Source of the DNA: Odiellus spinosus
Lineage: Eukaryota; Arthropoda; Arachnida; Opiliones; Phalangiidae
DNA: 64,000 nucleotides
Reading direction: 5' to 3'
Assembly: GCA_963920705.1 (NCBI GenBank)
Contig: OY987239.1
Location: 11,353,004-11,417,003, forward strand
Both the position numbers and the translations under genes were made by a program. The notes under the pieces are model-generated. The model did no database searches. It saw only the letters and a program-made list of their open reading frames with translations, and was not told the DNA's origin. Below, piece by piece: positions 1 through 10,529 of the stretch. The first letter of the stretch is position 1. Each line of letters opens with the position of its first letter.

Positions 1-425
1 TTTAGTACGATAAAAAACACGAGATGGCGCTGATTTTGCATAATATCTGTTTGATTGTTTGATTTCCCAGTCTACTTATCTCTCTCTCTTACCTCTTTCC
101 CCAGTATCCCGCCTCTCGTTGCGGGTGGGCACACTGTAGGCCAGACGGTGACTTTATTGTGGCGATATAAACACCGTTATAATAAACGTTTCTAAATTCT
201 ACCACGAACTAGGTAGGTTCGAATATTACCATTTCGTTGGAAGTAAAGTTCTAGCGATATTAGAACGCGAGGGATAAAATTTCAATTAAGTTTATTTTTA
301 AACAAGATTCGATATAATCTCAGACGTTATAATTATCAAAATTATGTCGTGAACTAAAGAAGATTTCAATTTAAATTTAAGTGAAAATTGGGGACTGATC
401 GCGTTTGTGGTTCGATTGATAATAG

Positions 426-844
426 CAGAGGTATATAATAATCCCCTTCGTGGGGAAGTATGAAAGCCCCTATACTACCAATGCTAAAAATCACGAACAA
501 CGAGAGCCCGCTGCTAACTATCTAGGCCACTAGCTCGCGCTGGACTTCTCAATGTCGCTACTCTAGTAAATGGTCTTTGTATAAACAAGACCGCTCGATT
601 TGTGTTTAGAACTTCCTGTCTCGGGAGTCAGGCTGTCTGTTAAAATGGAGTCGAAGGTTGACTTCGGCTCGCGAGTTCCGGAAGCGCGTGTAAGGAAAAT
701 TTAGTGAGGTTCAAAATGGTGCAACTATTTTTTTGGGAGTAAAGCGGTGTGTCGATCCGCCGCGATTTAGGCCGGGTACTCGTTGTTCGTCGATTTTGCC
801 TACCTTTCATACTTCCCTCCGAAGGGGGTTATTATATACCTCTG
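426..844. mobile_element. MITE family D, copy 1
   Basis: A 419-bp non-autonomous DNA element with terminal inverted repeats of about 40 bp starting CAGAGGTATATAATAA and ending TTATTATATACCTCTG. It is flanked by an exact 7-bp target duplication, ATAATAG (419-425 and 845-851). No coding capacity is seen. A second, closely similar copy lies at 36803-37222. The CA terminus and 7-bp duplication match families A, C and E here. Sequence on either side (1-425) shows no gene; parts of 1-400 recur around 38210-38340, so it is also repeat-derived. Confidence 0.85.
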
Positions 845-1715
845 ATAATAGGTACCCTTTTAAGTGAGTTACCTATTGACTACCGCCTTATAATCATTCA
901 CCTGTATCTCAATTTGTCATGTTTCCAATAACAATTTCGTTTTGGGCTCGTCTCTATGATTTCCTCGCTTGACTCATTCCATATCGGGTCAAAGTTGACT
1001 GAACACAATTCACTTAACCTAATTGTTTACACACGATTACAACGTTCAGAGATATTTGTTTATTTACGCAGTCTGATCTGCGGACGTTATTCGTGTGTTA
1101 TCTATCCTAACCAAAGATCATGAGCTGTTTTCCATATCTCTTAGGCAACTTCAAGACCAGATCTCTTAGGCAACTCTTAGGCAACTTCAAGACCAGATCT
1201 TCATGTCGTAAGACAACTTGAAGCCATATCTTTTAAGCAACTAAAATAACCTAATCTGGTGAAGGACACTAGGGTTATTTTCACTTTGTTCAAATCCTAG
1301 CTATAGTGTAACTAGTCAACCAATCCCATGTCCAAATGTTGGTTAATCTTAACATTAGCCCTACCACTGACTCATTAACCGTTTAACATATCAACCGTTA
1401 ATTTTTAACTGAAATTAAAATTAAAGACACTCACCTGGTTAGTTAAAAAAAACGTCCGGCACGTTTCAAAAACGAAAGTAATTGTCCTATCCCAATTGTC
1501 GACCGGTAACTGAAGAACTCACGCGCTGATGGCTTCAGAGACCTCAAGCGTGATGCTTTCGCTTCGATGTTCCCCCGAAAAAGACACCCATACAGAGACT
1601 TACATTTTTATTTCCCCTCGTGCAGGTAACTTTATCACGTGGTTGGACCTTTTTAGCCACACCCCCTTAGGGGGAGGTGTAAGCTACTATATGGTATCAC
1701 CATTTTCTTTGTAGA
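845..1715. other. Intergenic stretch, no gene seen
   Basis: AT-rich sequence with no convincing coding region. Around 1130-1250 there are three or four imperfect direct repeats built on 'aggcaacttcaagaccagatct', a short local duplication. Open frames near 1529 are short and lack coding character. Confidence 0.5.
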
Positions 1716-2235
1716 TAGAGCTCGGAATCGGATCGATCCATTATCTTCCGTTATTCGTATATTTTCAGATATTTTATTTTCGGATAAATTGTAACTAAAA
1801 CAATGAAATTTCTATATTCGTATAATTGTTAAAAGGTTTACCCGAAGATAAGCCTTCGCCGCTTTATCTACCTACAAATTACTCAGTTTTCAAACGTATA
1901 ACGATGGATAATTCGCGTTTCCAGAGTCTAAAATATAAGAAAAATATTTCAAATTAACTTTTAATTCGAAGAATATAAATAAAACGACGAAACTAAGATT
2001 TTAAATCATCTTTTTATTCGTTATTTTTAACGGAAAATAAATTTTGAATGTTTTTTATCCGAACGTATAACGCATCGGATAATATTCTAAGATAAGTTGC
2101 CATTTTTGTTGGATAATAAAAACGGATATGGATTAGGTTTTTTTTTACTTTATCTTGGAATAAGTTAACTCGAATGAAGTCTATGTTTTAATCAAACAGA
2201 TAATATACATCAGAATTTAGTAGATTTTATCCATT
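1716..2235 (+). mobile_element. MITE family B, copy 1
   Basis: About 520 bp beginning TAGAGCTCGGAATCGGATCG. It matches 34325-34870 (reverse orientation, the most complete copy, with both TAGAGCTCGG and CGAGCTCTA ends), 61356-61859, a partial copy at 32425-32745, and a copy split by another element near 12537-13440. The outermost TA of the complete copies may be the duplicated target, as in Tc1/mariner-type elements. This copy appears to have lost its right terminal few bases. Confidence 0.75.
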
Positions 2236-2555
2236 TATTAGAAGTAGGAAAGGGGTGTGGCTTTTCATATGGACTTGAACATCTTGTCTATTTCCCCAAG
2301 GTAGAGATCGATCGAAAACTAGGGTAGGAGGTAGTTAAACGAATCGTCGAAGCGAAGGGACCCTACCGTCTCGTCTCTAGCCCCCTTTTTGCCTCTAGGA
2401 CGAATTACCTAAGTTTACCTGCACAGCGCAAATTATCCCGGTAGAACCCAAGAAAGGACGGGTCCATAACCCATTTCGTTTGTTTAGATATTGATTTAGA
2501 TTCGGATAAATAATAGAGGTCAACTAGGACTCCTTGTCTCGCTTTAGGACCCTTA
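2236..2555. other. Intergenic stretch, nothing recognised
   Basis: No gene, RNA or clear repeat end was recognised between the family B element and the first family A element. Confidence 0.4.
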
Positions 2556-2569
2556 ATTTAAACTATAAT

Positions 2570-2906
2570 CAGAAGCCGATGAAACCCTCCTTTGAAGTCT
2601 ATTACTCCCGGGTCTTGTCTACCCCTCTCTGTATGGGTTATTCTCAAAAGGCGCGATTCGTACGCCTCCTAACGGTAGATATTTTCGGAGCGGGAGTTCG
2701 TCCAGCGAATATCTCTAGCAGCCTCGGAGTTCGTCCAAAAACGTCGTCGTTTGTGGAGAGAGAGAATTTCCAATTTTCCGTAGACAGGGGGGTATGAAGT
2801 AGGACCCCTCCGATCTCGGAAAATTGGGAATTTTACCCATACAGAGAGGAGCGCTATATGGAACATTGGAGTAGTAGACTTCAAAGGAGGGTTTCATCGG
2901 CTTCTG
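2570..2906. mobile_element. MITE family A, copy 1
   Basis: A 337-bp element with ends CAGAAGCCGATGAAACC and its complement. Inner inverted segments (CTCTCTGTATGGGT and ACCCATACAGAGAG) extend the terminal symmetry to roughly 65 bp per side, with an asymmetric centre that varies little between copies. It encodes nothing convincing. It is flanked by a 14-bp direct repeat ATTTAAACTATAAT (2556-2569 and 2907-2920), exactly double the 7-bp duplication seen at other copies. Confidence 0.9.
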
Positions 2907-3118
2907 ATTTAAACTATAATGAAATTCCACGGGTTAACGAGATCGACTTTTATTTTCCACCCCCCTTTTTTTTTCGACGATTATCATTTCTGACCGGAAT
3001 GCTAATATGTTTTTAGACTAAATGGGATATTTTTCATTGTAGTTTTATCATAAGTAACAACTCAGTAATTGTTTAGTCAGTTGTGGTTATTTCTCAGTGT
3101 CTATATATCATTTTTTCA

Positions 3119-3663
3119 ACCCCTTAAGGTGTCTATTTTGCTCGGTTAGGGATTAATGGGCTCAACACTTGATTAAAAGGAGGATGCAACCTAACAACAA
3201 GTGATTTTTTATCGATTCCTTATTGTTTAAATAGGCCTAATCCACTACTGAAAATATTTACAAACATATATTAAACTAGAAATAAATTTAAAACTTACCC
3301 TGAAAATAGGCTTAGCGGGATTCATGGAGGTCCTGATTTCCTCGCGTGTAAGGTCTAGCGACCAATCGCGCGCGACGTCAGTCTCGCGGAGATCTCGCGT
3401 GAACGACGGGCCTTCGCTCATTGGTCGCTAGACCTGACACGGACGCGATTCACGATCTCTATCAATCCCGCTAAGCCTATTTTCAGGGTAAGTTTTAAAT
3501 TTATTTCTAGTTTAATATTTGGATTGTAAACTTTTTATCGGTGGATTAGGCCTATTTAAAGGATAAGGAATCGATAAAAAATCACTTGTAATTAGGTTGC
3601 ATTCTCCCCTTTAAGATGTCTATTTGCTCGGTTAGGGATTAATGGGCTCAAATCTCGATTAAC
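3119..3663. repeat. Long palindromic element flanked by direct repeats (family J)
   Basis: Positions 3176-3611 form a near-palindrome with arms of about 165-200 bp containing 'taggcttagcgggatt' and a GC-rich centre. A direct repeat of about 57 bp (3119-3175 and 3606-3663, containing 'ctcggttagggattaatggg') flanks it. Related copies lie at 4490-4960 (carrying a family A insertion), 9577-9780 and about 46040-46135. It resembles a foldback or long-TIR non-autonomous DNA element. No coding region was seen. Confidence 0.7.
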
Positions 3664-3756
3664 AAGTTTCAAATCTCTGAATTTTTCAAATACCACAAAT
3701 TATTCAAAACACAGAAATACTTCAAATCTTTCGATATCCAGATTTTTTCAAATATT

Positions 3757-4200
3757 CAGGGTGACCACTTTTCCTATATTTCCTATATTTTCACCTCCTT
3801 CCTATTTTCTCCTATAATTTAATGTCAATTCCTATAATCTCCTATATTTCTACTCAAAATCTCTAGTTAAGGGTAAAGTTCTAAATCATACTGTCAACCG
3901 TGGCTGTATAAGATTATTTTAGCTTAACCGTACATTTTCCAGTTAAAATAGTCTGTAAAATTCCATACTATTTAAGCAATTGGATCGTATTAATACCCTG
4001 TTTAAACCGGTGGCGAGAGTTGGGACGCGATAATAAACATGGTTCCTACTTTTAATTAATTATTTTCCTATTTTATCCTATATTTTACACTTATTTCTTC
4101 CTATTTTACCTATATTTTACATAAAATTCTTCCTATATGTTCCTATATTTCGCAAAGAAATTTCCTATATAGGATTTTCAGATTTTCAGTGGTCACCCTG
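3757..4200. mobile_element. hAT-like MITE family F, copy 1
   Basis: A 444-bp element ending CAGGGTGACCACT...AGTGGTCACCCTG, with an interior made of degenerate 'tttcctatat' repeats. An exact 6-bp duplication AATATT flanks it (3751-3756 and 4201-4206). Another copy lies at 48538-48942, and a relic without ends near 42350-42450. The termini suggest the hAT superfamily; the 6-bp duplication is shorter than the usual 8 bp. Confidence 0.8.
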
Positions 4201-4489
4201 AATATTTCAAAATTCTAGATATTTTTCAAATATTTCAAATTAGTCGGTTGAACTTCGATTAGTTGGTCCAACTCTCAATTGTACTTAAAGATATATTTCA
4301 TTTCTTCGAGACTAAAACTCGATGCAAATAAAAAAAAGTATGGAATAAAGGCATGATCAATATTTTTTCCACAATATTAATGGGTTCGCGTGACCAATAA
4401 ACGTTAAAATTTGCTATTTCTTCAACGGTAACGTATCAAAAATATACAGTGTGGTTCAGATTAAACAATTTATGAACAAATATTAAACA

Positions 4490-4960
4490 AGGCTTAGCGG
4501 GATTTCCTCGCGTATAAGAAGCTGATGAAACCCTCCTTTGAAGTCTACTACTCTAATGTTCGATATAGCCCTCCTCTCTGTATGGGTAAAATTCCCAATT
4601 TTACGAGATCGGAGGGGTCCTACTTCATACCCCCCTGTCTACGGAAAATTGGAAATTCTCTCTCTCCACAAACGACGCCGTTTTTTGGACGAACTCCGAG
4701 GCTGCTAGAGATATTCGGTGGACGAACTCCCGCTCCGAAAATATCTACCGTTAGGAGGCGTACGAATCGCGCTTTTTGAAACTAACCCATACAGAGAGGG
4801 GTAGACAAGACCCGGGAGTAATAGACTTCAAAGGAGGGTTTCATCGGCTTCTGGTCTCGTGGAGATCTCGCCTGAACGACTAACCTTTGCTTATTGGTCG
4901 CTAGATCTTGGACGGAGACAATTCAGGATCTCCATGAATCCCGCTAAGCCTATTTGTTAT
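4490..4960. repeat. Family J palindromic element interrupted by family A
   Basis: Left part 'aggcttagcgggattt' and right part 'atcccgctaagcctat' belong to the palindromic element seen at 3176-3611. The central part is replaced by a family A element (4517-4853), and some central sequence present in the other copy is missing. Confidence 0.6.
4517..4853. mobile_element. MITE family A, copy 2 (inside family J)
   Basis: A nearly full-length copy of the roughly 337-bp element. Its left end reads AGAAGCTGATG and lacks a clear 7-bp duplication, fitting a deletion or recombination at the insertion site within the palindromic host element. Confidence 0.85.
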
Positions 4961-5358
4961 TAGATTGCATTCTCAATTTAACACGCACCAGACGCATGCG
5001 CACAATGCCAATTTTATCCCTTCCATATTTAAGCTGAGTTGTTTGATCTAATCCACCCTATAACCCTGTATATATATTATATATTATTCGTCTTGATGAA
5101 TAATTGCTTTCAAGTGACCTTGTCAACGATTTCCCATAAAAACCAAATGAAATTTGACTAACGTATTAGGAAAAATCAATACAAAAACAATTCAAAATAA
5201 AAAAAATATATATGTATGCCCTAGAAACAAAGAACACAATACTAATATTGGGAAGTTCTAGTTACTTCCGATTCCCGCAAAAATAATGAAAGGTAGAAGA
5301 ATAAAAAGCGATTTACTTAGGTCTTAGGTGCGCATGTTGAGCTGTGTTCATATTAGGC

Positions 5359-5641
5359 CTCTCTGTATGGGTTAGTTTCAAAAAGCGCGATTCGTACGCC
5401 TCCTAACGGTAGATATTTTCGGAGCGGGAGTTCGTCCAGCGAATATCTCTAGCAGCCTCAGAGTTCGTCAAAAAAACGTCATCGTTTGTGGAGAGAGGGA
5501 ATTTCCAATTTTCCGTAGACAGGGGGGTATGAAGTAGGACCCCTCCGATCTCGTAAAATTGTGAATTTTACCCATACAGAGAGGAGCGCTATATCGAACA
5601 TTAGAGTAGTAGACTTCAAAGGAGGGTTTCATCTACTTCTG
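5359..5641. mobile_element. MITE family A, copy 3 (one end missing)
   Basis: Matches family A from the inner 'ctctctgtatgggtt' segment to the outer CTTCTG end. The left roughly 55 bp, including that terminal repeat, is absent, so no target duplication can be read. Confidence 0.85.
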
Positions 5642-5898
5642 GTAAAGTTTTAATGTAAGTGAAATATAAATTTGTAGTATACAGGCTCTTCCTGTCGTGA
5701 CAGTTGTGATCTCGGCGGAGGATCTGGTATTTTTTCCACTCCCGTCAGTTACGTCATCAAAACGTAAATTTTAGAGCCAATAATATTGATTACCTTTTAG
5801 AGGTGGAGGTTTTCATTTGTCTATGAGTCGAAATAGAGTAAACGCGAAAGTCTATCAATTATTCCAATAAAATAAACAACGCCCCGTAGTACTATCAG

Positions 5899-6192
5899 CA
5901 AGAATCCATTCAGGTTCCATAAGAATATGGGAGCATAGCTTTAGCCTCTGGTACCATCCTCCCAAACTTTGTAACAAAAGTTCGTCCGCAATTTTCGCAA
6001 CATTTGTACGCTTAGATCTTTTTTCGGTCGGCTCCATTTTTATTACCCAAAATATTACGTCAAGGTCGTTAGTGGCGCGGGTTAATAATAGATGTCAGGA
6101 GCGATTTACTTGAAAAATCGATTCGAAGCGGACGAACTTTTGCTACAAAGTTTGGGAGGATGGTTATTGAATCGCGGCCCTCCCATATTCTT
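5899..6192. mobile_element. MITE family C, copy 1
   Basis: An element with left end CAAGAATCCATTCAGG and an interior matching 13470-13779 and 47879-48194 in the opposite orientation. Its right end stops at the inner ATATTCT instead of the usual outer ATTCTTG. An 8-bp repeat TATCAGCA adjoins both ends. An open frame across it is a repeat artefact. Confidence 0.75.
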
Positions 6193-6634
6193 ATCAGCAA
6201 AGGTCCCCCTATAGTTTTACGTCATAGCCCATCACTTAAAAATAACCAAAAAAGTCATCACCCCTGTCTGGCTCGAGTGATTTGGACTCTTCCTAGATAT
6301 TTTGAGTTTAATTTATTCTTTGAAACAAAGTAAAGAAATTTCCTATCGAAGGTGGCTGCGTTACTAGCATTTAAATGGTATAAATTAAATTCATATCTCT
6401 TCAACAAACATTATGACAGTATCACTTTAAAATAATAATAGCTATCAATAACATAACATAACAAAACCGCCCTCCAAAGTTGCGTGCCGAACCTCGGTTT
6501 CTTTCATTTCTAATCTATAAAGTTATACAAGTTCTCCTTCAACACAATTCACAGTTTCCTATTCTCATATAAACGTCTAGAACTTGTACAAAGTTTGACA
6601 ATTGTATTATAATTAAAGTTCGTTTTTGTTAAAC
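6193..6634. other. Intergenic stretch, no gene seen
   Basis: AT-rich sequence with no convincing coding region. A short segment near 6240-6300 ('gagtgatttggactcttcc') recurs inverted near 36225-36250. Confidence 0.4.
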
Positions 6635-6972
6635 CAGAAGTAGATGAAACCCTCCTTTGAAGTCTACTACTCTAATGTTCGATATAGCGCTCCTCTCTGT
6701 ATGGGTAAAATTCCCAATTTTACGAGATCGGAGGGGTCCTACTTCATACCCCCCTGTCTACGGAAAATTGGAAATTCTCTCTCTCCACAAACGACGACGT
6801 TTTTTTGACGAACTCCGAGGCTGCTAGAGATATTCGCTGGACGAACTCCCGCTCCGAAAATATCTACCGTTAGGAGGCGTACGAATCGCGTTTTTTGAAA
6901 CTAACCCATACAGAGAGGGGTAGACAAGACCCGGGAGTAATAGACTTCAAAGGAGGGTTTCATCGGCTTCTG
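6635..6972. mobile_element. MITE family A, copy 4
   Basis: A full-length 338-bp copy with both terminal repeats (left end variant CAGAAGTAGATG). The flanks do not show a matching 7-bp duplication. It lies about 430 bp upstream of the homeobox gene start. Confidence 0.88.
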
Positions 6973-7401
6973 CCTAAAGTTAAATCTCGGGCGTTCTGGA
7001 GATAGTGATAGGAAGTTATCCACACTTGGTCTATACAGATTCAGACACCATGAATGTAATTGAAAACGTGCACCACGCTCAAAAGAATCAAGGTTCATTC
7101 TTCAGATGTCATGTGGTTTTTTTGCTTGACATTCAAGTCTTCTTAACCCCATGGTATTGCCCAAAATTTTCGCCTTTTGTCCCTAAGCTTAGGACTCTAT
7201 GGAAAAAAAACGGAAGCTCTTACAAATAACTATTTTTTAAGCAAATCTACGTCACAACACAGGAAATAGGTACATCCTAAGAATAATGTGCAATACCATT
7301 GGACCCTTTTTTACCAAAAGCAATCGGTTTCCTTATTTCATTCTTGAGGTTACCAGTGTTAAGTTCAGGCGTTTTTCTGGCTAGCATATACGTTTTAAAA
7401 A

Positions 7402-9153
7402 ATGGACAAATCTTCGGAAGAAATTAGAAATAGGGCGAAATTTTCAAATGAACAATTGAAGACATTAGAATCGTATTACGATCGGTATGAATTTATCGAC
7501 TATAATATTACACGACATCTAGCGGAAGAACTTGCAGTAACTAAACGACAAATCAGAGTAAGTTGAAATTTTTAAATTTCTTACCCCATTTATAATTTAA
7601 TTTTTTATTATTATTTAAAATCTTTATTACATATTTTTAAAGATAGTGTAGAGATTAAAATGATGTCATATTAATTTGTTACTAAAAAGTTAATCGTAAT
7701 TAACCATGATTTAATCAGATTTAACCGAGCCTTCTAAGTTGAATAAACCTTGATTATGTGATTAAGCCTATTTTAATTAATTACTCGTATCAAGGAGGAT
7801 CAGAGAAGGAGAGGAAATGTGGGGACGGCGCGGTTCCTACTGCGTCGGCCTAAACTCCCACTCTGGGAGAATGGGGGTAGAGACGTTTCGTGGTAAAATG
7901 TTGTCGCGTGGGTAAAACGAATCCTTTATGAGACGCGCTAGCTAGCGACCACGTGACAACAGTTTACCTCGAGAATTTCCTTTCCCCCCTTTCCACCCGA
8001 GTGGGAGGTTGGCTCTTCTCTCTCTAACTCAACGCAGCCCCACATTTCCTCTCCTTCTCTGATCCTCCTTGCTCGTATATCTTGTGATTACATTGGCGAG
8101 CTTGCCACGAGATTGATTTCCTCCCCCCCCCCCGTGAATTAATTAATTTAATTTATGTAACTTTTTAAATAAGCTTTTTTTTTTACATTTTTAATCACAC
8201 ATGATCTGTTTTTTTAGAACTGGTTTCAAAACAAACGTGCCGCGATACGTCGTCGTAAATTTAAAGAATCTGGTGCTTTATACCCTCTTGTTAAGAATGG
8301 ACATCAGTACAATTGGACACCATTTGTCCATAAGGCCTGTACTTCGCCTCAACAATTACTCTCCGTGAGTGTCGATTCAAACGGAAGTCAAAATTCACCG
8401 CGTTCCTTAACAGTAGACGAAGCATCAGGTGGAAGTTCGCCATCTACGTCTTTCTGCGCGAGTTCTGATACGTCTCTTGGTTCATCCTACGGTGGTAGTC
8501 CTGGTACGTCACCGAAACTATCCTTCCGGGATGTAGGAGGTTCACCTTCATCGTCTAAGTCTTCATCGTGGTCAATCGAATCTTTCGTGGCATCGACAAC
8601 TCAATTCCTAACTCCAGCACCATCTTACGGTCCCAGACTATCTTCCCCAACCAAATTGTCGACGTATCAGCCGCCATCTATGATCAATTGGAGACCACCC
8701 TTATCGGAATTAAATCCGAATAACTACTCACAAACGGAATCGAGTTCCGATATTTCACCGGAAGAAGAATACCCATCTTCTACCTTTCAGATGTACGTCA
8801 CGCCTCCCGTTGGTCAAGACGTATCCGCTATGACGGATTTAACGGATATTGATTGGACATTCGGTTTTATTGGGGATCAAAAACAGATGGCGGAACTTGA
8901 TGACTGGAATGATTTGAATGGGGTAGGGAATCGATCCCGTGACTTGGTCCCAGAGATGGCAGTCGCACTTGTCCAGTCGGAAGAGAAGACTTACCTTAAT
9001 TTGGATACAAAATCGATGGATTCCAATAGTTCATGTGCGGAACCAAGTGATATAAATGATGATCAAATAACTACTATTATATCTGATCTCGAGGTTGATT
9101 ACGATCAGAGTCAGAAGGTGGAAAATATTCTGAATTATTTGAAGAACAATTAA
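7402..9153 (+). CDS. Divergent homeodomain transcription factor (2 exons)
   Basis: Exon 1 is 7402-7557 (52 codons) and exon 2 is 8218-9153. The splice sites are AGA|GTAAGT and TTTTTTAG|AAC, phase 0, giving 363 residues. The homeodomain spans about residues 7-66: F8, L16, W48, F49, Q50, N51, K52 and R53 are in place, so it should bind DNA as a nuclear regulator. The intron falls between homeodomain residues 46 and 47, a known position in several homeobox classes. After the homeodomain comes a basic run (RRRKFKE), then a long Ser/Thr/Pro-rich and acidic tail that could activate transcription. The helix-3 end NKRAAIRRR and helix 2 are unusual; no orthologue could be assigned. The intron holds a family E MITE. 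The start is the first ATG before the homeodomain; an additional upstream exon is not excluded. Confidence 0.9.
7791..8071. mobile_element. MITE family E, copy 1 (in homeobox intron)
   Basis: A 281-bp element with terminal inverted repeats of about 35 bp starting CAAGGAGGATCAGAGAAGG. The exact 7-bp duplication CTCGTAT flanks it (7784-7790, 8072-8078). It sits within the 660-bp intron of the homeobox gene, about 145 bp before the acceptor. Two truncated copies are in the IR array (19790-20048 and 25065-25313). Confidence 0.88.
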
Positions 9154-9310
9154 TAATTTAAATTAACTCAACCTAATTTATTGTTAATTTATTATTTATT
9201 AATCTTTGTATTTGTAATATTTTTATAAATCTTAGTTAAAACGCCGTGATGGATTATAAAATTATATTTTCACGTAGTTTCAGTAAAATTTTGTGTCTTT
9301 TCAAATGCGT

Positions 9311-9313
9311 TTT

Positions 9314-9345
<32 letters not shown>

Positions 9346-9372
9346 TATATTTATTTATTTATTTACTTATTT
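9311..9372 (+). repeat. (TTTA)n simple repeat
   Basis: About 60 bp of TTTA/TTAT tetranucleotide repeat in the 3' flank of the homeobox gene. A polyadenylation hexamer AATAAA follows at about 9391 and could serve that gene. Confidence 0.85.
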
Positions 9373-9576
9373 ACAAAGTTCGCGTATTCAAATAAAACGA
9401 AGAATATGGACTAATTATGACACGGGTCAAAGGTTAATCTGGGTAGTTGAATTCTGAATGAAGTACTTCTATGAAAAAGACCGCGCGAGAATTAACTGTA
9501 GGCTTTATCTCCAATAGCGAAATCTCTTCGCGACGACATTGATGACGTAGATTGCGGGGAATTTTTATTTTAAAAA

Positions 9577-9780
9577 CAAACAAATATTAAACTAGAAATA
9601 AATTTAAAACTTACCCAAGAAATTGGCTTAGCGGGATTCATGGATACCCTGAATTTCTTCGCGTTGAAGAGTCAGCAACCAATCAAATGTTATTTCAACC
9701 AGCTAAGCCTATTTTAATATTTGTTTATGAATTTCTTACTGGTGGATTAAGCCTTAAGCAAGTATGATTGCGTTCTTTTT
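9577..9780. repeat. Family J palindromic element, internally shortened
   Basis: Contains both arms 'ttggcttagcgggattcatgg' (left) and 'agctaagcctatttt' (right) seen at 3176-3611, with a reduced centre. Outer AT-rich arms 'aaatattaaactagaaataaattt' match the left arm of that copy. Confidence 0.6.
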
Positions 9781-9791
9781 TCTAGTTTTAT

Positions 9792-10129
9792 CAGAAGCCG
9801 ATGAAACCCTCCTTTGAAGTCTATTACTCCCTGGTCTTGTCTACCCCTCTCTGTATGAGTTAGTTTCAAAAAGCGCGATTCGTACGCCTCCTAACGGTAG
9901 ATATTTTCGGAGCGGGAGTTCGTCGAGCGAATATCTCTAGCAGCCTCGGAGTTCGTCAAAAAAACGTCGTCGTTTATGGAGAGAGAAAATTTCCAATTTT
10001 CCGTAGACAGGGGGGGATGAAGTAGGACCCCTCCAATCTCGTAAAATTGTGAATTTTACCCATACAGAGAGGAGCGCTATGTCGAACATTAGAGTAGTAG
10101 ACTTCAAAGGAGGGTTTCATCGGCTTCTG
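9792..10129. mobile_element. MITE family A, copy 5
   Basis: A full-length 338-bp copy. The flanks GTTTTAT and GTCTTAT match at 6 of 7 positions, consistent with an aged 7-bp duplication. Confidence 0.9.
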
Positions 10130-10529
10130 GTCTTATCCATTTAAATAAATTAACATCATAATTTAACTAATAATGGTTTATTAGAAACTATTTACAGATA
10201 TAATTTCAATTCAGTGTTGTATCGATATTCACTTTTTAACGTTTCTCTGAAAAAAGATAAAATAAATTGTCTTAATTAAACTTATTTAAATAGGTTTAAA
10301 AGAATAATTAAAAAATTTATACCGAAGTACTAAGTTACTAAGTTGAAAACTATTGGCTGGTTCGATTACTAACCGTTTAATTTTTAATTAATAGCGATAA
10401 GATTGAAGTAATTAATTAGTTTTATAAAATTTAACTACCAATTAAACCTTTACTTCCCAGTTAAGTTAAGAAACGAAATATTTTTACCTAAATACTTCTT
10501 GCACTTGAATAAAATGAGGGGATGGCTTT

